Positions 51,102-59,143 of a stretch of 64,000 bases of DNA are shown here, piece after piece. The first letter of the stretch is position 1. Every line of letters starts with the position of its first letter. A model generated the notes under the pieces. The model saw only the letters and a list, made by a program, of their open reading frames with translations, had not been told where the DNA came from and did no database searches. Source of the stretch: Chitinophaga sp. GbtcB8 (GTDB taxonomy: Bacteria > Bacteroidota > Bacteroidia > Chitinophagales > Chitinophagaceae); the NCBI RefSeq assembly GCF_019091455.1, contig NZ_JAGXJN010000009.1, positions 86,350 to 150,349 of the forward strand. Reading direction: 5' to 3'. Both the position numbers and the translations under genes were made by a program.

Positions 51102-51593
51102 ATGAGTACATCCTTTAGCACTACCTTCCTGGTAGACCAAACACCCAAAGAAGTCTTCAACGCCGTTAACAACCCCCGTGGCTGGTGGTCTGAAGAAATT
51201 GAAGGCAATACAGAAAAGCTCAATGAGGAGTTTTTGTATCACTTTAAAGATGTTCATGTTACAAAACTGAAATTAACAGAAGTCGTGCCTTATAAAAGGG
51301 TAGTATGGCTGGTATTGGACAACTATTTTGATTTCACGGAGGATAAAACTGAGTGGAGGGATACAAAGATCATTTTTGAGATCACGGAAAAGGATGGCAA
51401 AACCCAGCTTCAGTTCACTCACCTGGGTTTAGTACCTGACTATGAATGCTACAAGATTTGTTTTGATGCATGGAGCAATTACATCAACAACAGCCTGCGT
51501 AACCTGATTGTTACAGGAAAAGGAACACCCAATCCTAAAGAAGGCGGGTTTAATTCGGAGCTGCTGGAAAAATGGAAATTGCAGAAGCAATAA
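51102..51593 (+). CDS. AHSA1/SRPBCC family protein
   Basis: 163 residues. START-like fold with FLVDQTPKEVFNAVNN, GWWSEEIEGNT and a C-terminal amphipathic helix; the motif TKIIFEITEKDGKTQLQFTHLGL is typical of AHSA1 family members. Members bind hydrophobic ligands or act as chaperone activators; no ligand known here. A shortened copy of its N-terminus lies 43 bases downstream, evidence of a tandem duplication. Confidence 0.85.
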   Translation: MSTSFSTTFLVDQTPKEVFNAVNNPRGWWSEEIEGNTEKLNEEFLYHFKDVHVTKLKLTEVVPYKRVVWLVLDNYFDFTEDKTEWRDTKIIFEITEKDGKTQLQFTHLGLVPDYECYKICFDAWSNYINNSLRNLIVTGKGTPNPKEGGFNSELLEKWKLQKQ

Positions 51594-51636
51594 AAAACCA
51601 CATTCGCCGCCATTTTAAAACCATCAATAAAAAATT

Positions 51637-51759
51637 ATGAACGATCAAAACTTCACTGTTTCCTTTCTGGTAGATCAAACACCGGAGGAAACCTTCAATG
51701 CCGTTAATAATGTTCAGCAATGGTGGACAGAAAATATTGAGGGCAGCTTTCAGTCCTGA
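51637..51759 (+). pseudogene. Truncated AHSA1/SRPBCC copy
   Basis: 40 codons. FLVDQTPEETFNAVNN and WWTENIEGS align with the N-terminal 40 residues of the gene just upstream, then the frame ends at TGA inside an inverted repeat. No ligand-binding fold could form from this remnant. The copy has diverged, with only about two thirds of bases alike by eye, so the duplication is not recent. Confidence 0.75.
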
Positions 51760-51766
51760 AAGCTGC
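51743..51766. repeat. Inverted repeat at the truncation point
   Basis: GCAGCTTTCAG and CTGAAAGCTGC are perfect 11-base inverted arms separated by 2 bases. The TGA of the truncated copy lies in the right arm. It may mark the deletion breakpoint or serve as a terminator. The rest of the gap up to 51945 shows no gene and only a weak TATCTTGG -7-like box near 51885. Confidence 0.6.
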
Positions 51767-51945
51767 ACAGTGGATCCTTATAACGCGTGTTCAAAAGCGG
51801 ACAGGTTTTGTTTCAAAACCGAACAAACCCCCATTTATAATATAATTACTGCATTGTAAATCAATCAAATGAATATACGGCATTATCTTGGCGCGCAGTC
51901 CTCCGCCATCTTGTTTGTTATAGTTCACTGAATGATTGATCTATC

Positions 51946-54324
51946 ATGATTAGAAATTTTTTCAAAGTCGCTTACCGGAACCTGCTGCGTAATAAGGGGT
52001 TTTCGGCCATCAATATTACAGGTCTTGCCGTAGGTATGGCTGCTGCCATACTTATTTTTATGTGGATATACGATGAACAAAGCTACGACGGGTTTCATCA
52101 GAAGAAAGACCGGATCTATGAGGTGTGGAACCGTGTGCCTATTGAGGGTAAGGTGGCATGCTGGAATACGGTATCCGCACCAACAGCCCGCGCCCTGGAA
52201 AAAGACCTGCCTGGAATAGAGCGTACGGTAAGAGCGGATTCATATGGTAATTTGCTTTTTTCAGTTGGAGAAAAGAAAATAGTGAAGTCGGGGATGGTAG
52301 TGGACACGGGTTTTCTGCAGATGTTCAGCTTCCCGATGCTGAAGGGCAATCCCCTCACGGCCCTGAACGATGTGCATTCCGTGGTGCTTACGGAGAAAAC
52401 CGCTAAAAGCTTCTTCGGCAATGAAGATGCAATAGGGAAAATTATAAGGATCGAGAATAAAGATAATTACACCGTTACGGGTGTGGTAAAAGACCCGCCC
52501 ACCAATACACGGTTCCAGTTTGATTACTTATTGCCCTGGTCCTATATAAAATATGAGGAGGGACAGGACTATGGCTGGAATGATAACAGCACCCCTACTT
52601 ATGTACTGCTGAAGCCAAATGTAACCCCCGCTGTTATAGACCGTAAAGTAAAAGACCTGAAACAGCACTATAGTGATGAGGCCAAAACAATGAAATGGGA
52701 GCTGTTTATTTACCCGCTTGAGCGCTGGCGTTTGTATTCAAGCTTTACAAATGGCGCGGAAGACAACGGGGGGCGCAGCACATTCATAAAAATATTCAGC
52801 ATTATCGCAGGGCTGATATTATTGATCGCCTGCATCAATTTTATGAACCTGAGCACCGCACGGAGTGAAAAACGGGCAAAGGAAGTAGGTATACGGAAAG
52901 TAGTGGGCGCGCAGAAAAGTACGCTCATCACCCAGTTTATCGGGGAGTCTGTTTTTATTGCCTTCCTGGCAGGTATGGTAGCTATTATTATTGTGCTGGT
53001 AAGCTTACCTGCTTACAACCAGCTTACAGATAAAAAGCTATCCCTGAACTATGGTAATATCTATACCTGGATGGCATTTATAGGGTTCATCCTGTTCACG
53101 GGCCTGTTAGCGGGCAGCTTCCCTGCATTCTTCCTTTCATCCTTCCAGCCTGTTAAGGTATTGAAAGGCACCTTTAAAAAAGCGAATGCACTGGTAACAC
53201 CCAGGAAAGTGCTGGTGGTATTGCAGTTCACATCGGCCATTGTTCTGATCATCTGCACTATTATTGTAAAACAGCAGATAGACTATGCCCGTAACCGGGA
53301 AACGGGGTATAACAAAGATAATCTTGTGTACACTTTTATGACGGGTACCACTGCTAAGAACTACACCCTGATAAAAAATGAGCTGCTGGAATCCGGTGTT
53401 GCTAAATCCATTACAAAAACAAACTCGCCGCTTACAGAAAGGTGGAGCAATGGCTGGGGCCAGGATTGGGAGGGAAAGGACCCGAATGACAAAACCTCCT
53501 TTGACCGGTATTTATCTGATGAAGGGCTGGGTGTTACGGCAGGGCTGCAATTTGTACAGGGCCGTGATTTTGATCTGAAAAAATTTCCTACGGATTCAAC
53601 CGGGTTAATTATAAATGAATCGGCGCTGAAAGTAATGAAGTTCAAAGACCCCATTGGTAAAGTAGTAAGCGACCTGGGTGTTAACTGGCATATTGTGGGG
53701 GTTATTAAAGATTTTATTCTTACCAGCCCTTATGAACCCACCCGGCCAATATTGATCTGCGGCGCCAAGAGCAGCTTTATGACCTTCCGGGTGATACAGA
53801 TAAAACTGAACGGGAATAATGCTACTGCAAAAAACCTGGCACAGGCAGAAACTATTTTCAGAAAATACAATCCGGAATATCCATTTGAATATAAGTTCAT
53901 AGACGATGCCTATGCGCAGAAATTTGATAATGAAAAACGCCAGGGAACTTTAGCCGCTTTATTTGCAGGACTTACCATCTTTATCTCATGCCTGGGCTTA
54001 TTTGGTCTTGCTGCGTATATGGCAGAGAACAGGATCCGGGAGATCGGTGTACGGAAAGTACTGGGCGCATCCATAACGGGCATTACTACCTTATTATCTA
54101 AAGATTTTGTAAAGCTGGTTATTATCTCATTTATAATAGCAGCTCCATTATCCTACTGGTGTATGGATAAATGGTTGCAGAGTTATGAATACCGCGTTAG
54201 TATCCAATGGTGGGTATTTGCACTTGCGTGCTGCTTATCCGTAGCCATTGCCATATTAACGGTCAGCTACCAGGCTATCAGGGCCGCCATGGCGAACCCG
54301 GTGGAAAGCCTGAGAAAAGAATAG
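51946..54324 (+). CDS. FtsX-family ABC transporter permease (MacB-like)
   Basis: 792 residues. N-terminal membrane helix with GLAVGMAAAILIFMWIYDEQSYD, MacB-type periplasmic domain (about 40-260), an FtsX domain (about 290-410, ARSEKRAKEVGIRKVVGAQKST), a second periplasmic domain, and a second FtsX domain (about 670-780, ENRIREIGVRKVLGAS). Eight membrane helices in all, common in Bacteroidetes. It would work with an unlinked LolD/MacB-type ATPase, extruding or extracting something at the envelope. It ends one base before the stop of the convergent GH106 gene. Confidence 0.92.
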   Translation: MIRNFFKVAYRNLLRNKGFSAINITGLAVGMAAAILIFMWIYDEQSYDGFHQKKDRIYEVWNRVPIEGKVACWNTVSAPTARALEKDLPGIERTVRADSYGNLLFSVGEKKIVKSGMVVDTGFLQMFSFPMLKGNPLTALNDVHSVVLTEKTAKSFFGNEDAIGKIIRIENKDNYTVTGVVKDPPTNTRFQFDYLLPWSYIKYEEGQDYGWNDNSTPTYVLLKPNVTPAVIDRKVKDLKQHYSDEAKTMKWELFIYPLERWRLYSSFTNGAEDNGGRSTFIKIFSIIAGLILLIACINFMNLSTARSEKRAKEVGIRKVVGAQKSTLITQFIGESVFIAFLAGMVAIIIVLVSLPAYNQLTDKKLSLNYGNIYTWMAFIGFILFTGLLAGSFPAFFLSSFQPVKVLKGTFKKANALVTPRKVLVVLQFTSAIVLIICTIIVKQQIDYARNRETGYNKDNLVYTFMTGTTAKNYTLIKNELLESGVAKSITKTNSPLTERWSNGWGQDWEGKDPNDKTSFDRYLSDEGLGVTAGLQFVQGRDFDLKKFPTDSTGLIINESALKVMKFKDPIGKVVSDLGVNWHIVGVIKDFILTSPYEPTRPILICGAKSSFMTFRVIQIKLNGNNATAKNLAQAETIFRKYNPEYPFEYKFIDDAYAQKFDNEKRQGTLAALFAGLTIFISCLGLFGLAAYMAENRIREIGVRKVLGASITGITTLLSKDFVKLVIISFIIAAPLSYWCMDKWLQSYEYRVSIQWWVFALACCLSVAIAILTVSYQAIRAAMANPVESLRKE

Positions 54325-54325
54325 A

Positions 54326-57300
54326 TCATTTTTGATATTGTCCGGGTATGGACCGGTCCTTTACTTCCAGCTTTACAGGGCCCAGCAAGCCCGATGATTG
54401 CAAGGCGCTTTTATTGTTATAAGGATTATGGATGGTCCAGGTGCTGCGTTTAGTGACAGGCAGCTCACTATCGCCTATAAGGCGGTTAACCCAGGTGTTT
54501 ACCACTTTAATAGTGATGGTGTTCTTTCCCGGTTTAAGTGCAGCCGTTATATCAACCTTATAGGGCGCTGTCCATACGCCGCCAACTTCCACATCATTGA
54601 TCCTGACCTTTGCAATGGCCTTAACCATACCAAGATCCAGGAACACCTGGCTGGCTTTACCTGTTCCCTGCCATGTAAAGCTATTGCGATATACCGCTGC
54701 TCCGGAGTAATAACGGATACTGTCGTTCGGGTGAACAGACCAATCTGTAAGGCTATCAAATTTCACTGCATTCAGGGGGCCGCCCATTTTCTCATCAAAT
54801 TTTACAGACCAGGGTGTGTTAATGGCAATAGCTGCCGGGGATGGTGCTGTACTAGCAAGCGTATTAACCGGCCCGGATGTTTTCTTTCTGAAAACTACAA
54901 ATGCACTTTCCATTGGGGCCAGCTGCATGGGCACAACAGTTGATCCGGCTGTTGTGGAATACTGTTCAATTACCTGCCTGCCACCGCTCACCGGATCCCA
55001 GCATTCGGGTACCAGGCCGCTTACCCTGAACTCCGGTTGTATGTTTATGCTGCTGTTTTCCTGGTTGGAGATGAAGTATACCTGGCCTTCTTTCAGATCA
55101 CGGTGAATAAAGAGTACCGGATCAGTTGATGTTACTTTAAAGTCCGGCTTAACATTCACCAGGTTAAGCGCCTGCTGCAGATCCATGCCGCTTAATATCA
55201 TTCCTTTGCCTACCTTGTTTATCTTAACGGTATTACCATCAATGTTTCCCCAAAGCTCGCCGGCAAGGCGGGCTACTTCCTGGTCTGCTGCCGGATAGTT
55301 CTCCAGGCTGGGTGATGTAGCCGGTTTGGGTCCTAACACTACTGCTCCTGCTAATACCAGCTCCTTAATTTTTTTCAAAAGTGCGGGCCTGATGGTTGTC
55401 AGTGGCGGCAACACTAATATGCTGTACGACAAACCATCGGGCAGCGTTAATTTGCCGTTGCTGATGCTAAGCCTTGTTTGTATCACCTCTGCATTGATAT
55501 AATCGAACGAGTAACCGTTGGGTAATTTAGGATCCTGTGTGCCGGTCATTTTGGGAGCATCTTCACCAATGAAGTAGGCAACATCGGCTACATATTTACC
55601 CTGTTGTAACATCATGTTACACCTTTTGATGTATTTTAAAAAGATGTCCATATCGTAAAACCAGGTATTCAACCGGTTAAACTCATTTCCAAAAAAAGCA
55701 TTTAAACCCGGCGCTTTATTATCAGCAGGCTGGCTAATGTATACGTGCAGCAGCGTGTTATTTATTCCTTCTGTGAAAAAGCGGTCGGCACGTTGTTTCA
55801 TTACCGCGGGGTAGCGCGAAAATGGAGCGCCTGCACAGGTAAAGGATTCAGCAGATACTTTTGTTTTACCATAAATGTGTGCGGCAGATGATGCGGCCCT
55901 GTTCTCAATGTCGCCCAGCATGCCTTCACTCCAGAACTCACCGCCAATCTCGTCAGACTGCCCGCCGTACTGCAGGAACTCACCAGGAAAGCCCCAGTGA
56001 CCATAATTTTCCAGCCAGGTTCTCAGACCATGCTGGTGGCTTATTTCCCGTAACCCGCCTACATATTCGTAAGCCACATTATCTGCGATCAAACGTCTTA
56101 CATCCCACAAAAAACGGTCAGACTGATCTGCGCTGCCAACTACGCTGCCCTGCATCACTGGGATATAGGGTACCGGATCGTAAGCATAGGTTTTTTTAAA
56201 CTTTTCAATGAAATCATCTGTCCAGTTCTGGCCGCCGGTTTCATAACTGTCTTCCACAGTCACTTTCCATGTTTTCCGGTCTTCAGCAGGTATGCGCCTG
56301 AGAATTTCTCCCAGGTAGGCGTCAAAATGCGCTTTGATATGTTCTTTGCTCATCTTGTCAGCTTCTAAGCCAGTACCTTCCGGTGATGCGGGCGCATTGC
56401 GTACCTGGGTGGGTGTCATGCCGCTCCGCTCTATCATCCAGTTACCGGCAGGTACGTCCCAGGTAAGTGTTCCATCTGCCGCCAGGTACCTGGAAATATC
56501 AATTACCTTAGCCGGGTCAATAACCCCTTCATTACCGGTAGCAACCAGCGCTGGCGCCCATTGGTAAGCATTCCAGTAAGGGAACGGTGTTTGCCACATT
56601 TTAGCAAACGTTTTTTCTATATAATCTTCAACTACCTGTTTTGGCGATAACCTGATCTCGGCAATACCGCAGTTGTTTGAATACTTGTTCAACACCAGCC
56701 TGAAGTTTTGCGAAGTAGTAACCGGTAATGCTACTGCACCCGGACCGTAAGGGTTAAAGCCAACATTGAGCTGGCTATTGCTGCGGTCTATTGTAAAGTG
56801 TTTTATGGTGGTGTAAGCTCCGTTGATCTTAGCCTGCAGCTCGCCACTCAGGCTCATCTCGTTGCGGTTAGGCACAATTACCAGGCTGCGTACTGTATAC
56901 GGCTGCTCTAATGTTATGTTTATAGTGTAAGGGGCGGAGTGTGTTAATACAATGCCGATAGTATCATTGCCATCCAATAATTTATTTAACCCATCCAGCG
57001 CTGGTGCGCTTGTCAGAACGGTTTTTTTATTGGCGATGTTTTCTTCAAAGAGCGGATCTGCCGGATAGGCGATCAGCCTTACATCCTGGAAATCTTTTAC
57101 AGGTTGATCCAGCTTCCTGCTGAACTTTGCCGGGCCCTTTACCATGATGCTGGTAGTGGTAAGATAACGCATGGCCTGTTCCGGCTTCACCCATGGGCCT
57201 CCGGACTGGCTCCATCCGGGGCTGTTGAAGATGCCTATTTCTATATTCAGCTCCGTTGCTTTTTTGAGTGCTGCATGAAGGATATCCCACCATTCCGGTG

Positions 57301-57613
57301 TAAAGATCTTTACTTTCCCGGCAGGTACATCGTCCTGCCAGATATTGCCGATAAAAGCCCTGTTGATCCCAACCTTTTTCATTGATTCAAGATCGCGGAT
57401 CACTCCTTCTTTAGAGATATTATCTGAGATCCAATACCAGTAAATACTGGTTTGCACGGTATCGGGGATGTTGGTGAAAACAGCTTCAAGGCCGGACAAA
57501 GGTTTTACTGTATTATTTGATGACAGCTGTTTTTTAGCTACACAAGCGCTCAATGTGAGGCTGGTCAACAATATTAAAGAACGGATAGTATTCACTTGTT
57601 TAATAAACGGCAT
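54326..57613 (-). CDS. GH106 family alpha-L-rhamnosidase-like lipoprotein
   Basis: 1095 residues. Lipoprotein signal (LTLSAC, Cys at about 24), then GH106-type features: YWYWISDNISKEGVIRDLESMKKVGI (about 59-84), SPGWSQSGGPWVKPEQAMRYL, VEDSYETGGQNWTDDF and QSDEIGGEFWSEG with acidic residues of the likely active site, and a C-terminal beta domain (VFLDLGMVKAIAKVRIND...GGVWTAPYKVDITAAL) of carbohydrate-binding type. GH106 enzymes release L-rhamnose from plant or bacterial glycans. Last gene of the locus, about 100 bases after the isomerase gene, with a REP-like element between. Confidence 0.88.
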   Translation of the reverse strand: MPFIKQVNTIRSLILLTSLTLSACVAKKQLSSNNTVKPLSGLEAVFTNIPDTVQTSIYWYWISDNISKEGVIRDLESMKKVGINRAFIGNIWQDDVPAGKVKIFTPEWWDILHAALKKATELNIEIGIFNSPGWSQSGGPWVKPEQAMRYLTTTSIMVKGPAKFSRKLDQPVKDFQDVRLIAYPADPLFEENIANKKTVLTSAPALDGLNKLLDGNDTIGIVLTHSAPYTINITLEQPYTVRSLVIVPNRNEMSLSGELQAKINGAYTTIKHFTIDRSNSQLNVGFNPYGPGAVALPVTTSQNFRLVLNKYSNNCGIAEIRLSPKQVVEDYIEKTFAKMWQTPFPYWNAYQWAPALVATGNEGVIDPAKVIDISRYLAADGTLTWDVPAGNWMIERSGMTPTQVRNAPASPEGTGLEADKMSKEHIKAHFDAYLGEILRRIPAEDRKTWKVTVEDSYETGGQNWTDDFIEKFKKTYAYDPVPYIPVMQGSVVGSADQSDRFLWDVRRLIADNVAYEYVGGLREISHQHGLRTWLENYGHWGFPGEFLQYGGQSDEIGGEFWSEGMLGDIENRAASSAAHIYGKTKVSAESFTCAGAPFSRYPAVMKQRADRFFTEGINNTLLHVYISQPADNKAPGLNAFFGNEFNRLNTWFYDMDIFLKYIKRCNMMLQQGKYVADVAYFIGEDAPKMTGTQDPKLPNGYSFDYINAEVIQTRLSISNGKLTLPDGLSYSILVLPPLTTIRPALLKKIKELVLAGAVVLGPKPATSPSLENYPAADQEVARLAGELWGNIDGNTVKINKVGKGMILSGMDLQQALNLVNVKPDFKVTSTDPVLFIHRDLKEGQVYFISNQENSSINIQPEFRVSGLVPECWDPVSGGRQVIEQYSTTAGSTVVPMQLAPMESAFVVFRKKTSGPVNTLASTAPSPAAIAINTPWSVKFDEKMGGPLNAVKFDSLTDWSVHPNDSIRYYSGAAVYRNSFTWQGTGKASQVFLDLGMVKAIAKVRINDVEVGGVWTAPYKVDITAALKPGKNTITIKVVNTWVNRLIGDSELPVTKRSTWTIHNPYNNKSALQSSGLLGPVKLEVKDRSIPGQYQK

Positions 57614-57651
57614 TCCTCAGGACTTTTTGATATTTAACATGATCTTATACC

Positions 57652-57707
57652 CGTCATTGCTTCGTCGCCCTACACACTGTTCCCTCGCTCCGCTTCTCGC
57701 AATGACG
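57652..57707. repeat. REP-like palindromic element
   Basis: 56 bases with 9-base inverted ends CGTCATTGC and GCAATGACG and a core holding CTTCGTCGCCC and TTCCCTCGCTCCGCTTCTCG. The ends and core resemble short dispersed palindromes common in bacterial genomes. It sits 2 bases after the isomerase stop and before the GH106 gene. Only one copy is in the window. Confidence 0.65.
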
Positions 57708-57709
57708 AT

Positions 57710-59143
57710 TCAGCAAACCTGCACTGTAGCTACTTTCAGGATCTCACCCAGCTTTTTGATCTTTGATGCAATATGGCCGCGGCCTATGGCACAATGATGT
57801 GCGGGCCCCTGTTTGTTCCAGGATTCAACAAAACTCCTGGCGCCACCCGGGAACCTGTAGCGGCTGTTGGTATTGCCAATTTCCAAAATAGGGCCCGGCA
57901 CTGATTCGCCTTCCGCAATCAGCAATTTAAGCGCACCATCGCCAGTTTCTACTACTGACAGCAAGGTAACCGGCCCATAACAAACCGACATTTCTACTGA
58001 CAAGCCGTTGCCTACCTTGCCATGGTATACCTGTAAGGGTTTAAGCTTGATCCTGCCTTCCGCTACGCCCGGATGGCAGGGCCCATCGTGCCCCATCAGC
58101 ACTACATCGTCGTTATAATCCATAGCGTAATATTCAGTGAAGGAACCACCTGTACCAAAACTATCCATGATCTTCATGGCCTGTGCATTCTTGATCTCAT
58201 ACTCACCTGCCACGGGTATATTTTTACCTGTTAACAGTGAATTACCTACTATTACGGAGCTGACTGTATTTTCATTAGCCGCGTTGCCGCTTCCTTTATG
58301 ATAATAAGCGAGTGAGCCCAGCTGATACTTGTGTACCAGCTTATCCAGCGCCACAGCGGTTTGGGCGGCGCGGTTCAATTCCGAGGGCGAACAATCTGGC
58401 TGCACTTCAAAGGTTTTTTCAATTTCCTGCAATTTGGCTGTTATCTCTTCTGCTGTTACTAATTCGCGCAAACCGGAGAGCTCATCTACTTCTATCACTT
58501 CCATATGACCGCCAAATGTGGCGCACTGCAGGGTAAGATCCGTGTAAATATCCATCATGCCGCTATAGTAATTACCCATTATACCCAGCCTGTTGTGATA
58601 CATGATACGCGCTACCCTTGCCGCATCTATCCAATCCTTTACCTCGCTCCAAACGTGCGGGTCGTGGTTAAGCATGCCGGTTACCTGGTAAAAGGGGATC
58701 TTACAACGGGTGAACAGGTTTGCTATTTCCGGTACGGAGCAGGATGAGCAATGCGCCAGCCATTCGCCCGTCATGGCAGTGCGGTCCTTTAGTTTATTAA
58801 AACTGGCATAATCTATACTTGCTTCCGGCGACAGGTTTAATACAATAACCGGCACGTTCGCTTTTCTTACCACGGGCAACACTGTGGCCGAGAGGGCATA
58901 GGTAGAAACGTATAGGAACAATATATCCACATCTGCGCACTTAAACGTGCTCCCTGCTTCAAATGCTTTTTCCGGGGTATCTATCAGGCCCAGGTTAATG
59001 ATCTCTGCGTCAAAGCTTTCCATATTCTTTGCCACTGCATTGATATAACCGGTTAAGCGGTCCTTTAACCCGGTGAACTGATCCCAGTAGGCCTGCAGGC
59101 CTATACCGAACAAGCCGGCTTTTACACTCGTACGTTTATTCAT
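57710..59143 (-). CDS. L-arabinose/L-fucose isomerase family protein
   Basis: 477 residues. The N-terminal Rossmann-like domain (FGIGLQAYWDQFTGL), a middle domain (VWSEVKDWIDAARVAR, IMGNYYSGMMDIYTD), and a C-terminal domain with GSFTEYYAMDYND, GHDGPCHPG and HHCAIGRGHIASK, where the metal and substrate ligands of this superfamily lie. Such proteins isomerise aldoses to ketoses in the cytoplasm; here the sugar could be rhamnose or another liberated by the flanking enzymes. It has no signal peptide. The TAATG overlap with the upstream GH106 gene implies coupled translation. Confidence 0.85.
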   Translation of the reverse strand: MNKRTSVKAGLFGIGLQAYWDQFTGLKDRLTGYINAVAKNMESFDAEIINLGLIDTPEKAFEAGSTFKCADVDILFLYVSTYALSATVLPVVRKANVPVIVLNLSPEASIDYASFNKLKDRTAMTGEWLAHCSSCSVPEIANLFTRCKIPFYQVTGMLNHDPHVWSEVKDWIDAARVARIMYHNRLGIMGNYYSGMMDIYTDLTLQCATFGGHMEVIEVDELSGLRELVTAEEITAKLQEIEKTFEVQPDCSPSELNRAAQTAVALDKLVHKYQLGSLAYYHKGSGNAANENTVSSVIVGNSLLTGKNIPVAGEYEIKNAQAMKIMDSFGTGGSFTEYYAMDYNDDVVLMGHDGPCHPGVAEGRIKLKPLQVYHGKVGNGLSVEMSVCYGPVTLLSVVETGDGALKLLIAEGESVPGPILEIGNTNSRYRFPGGARSFVESWNKQGPAHHCAIGRGHIASKIKKLGEILKVATVQVC

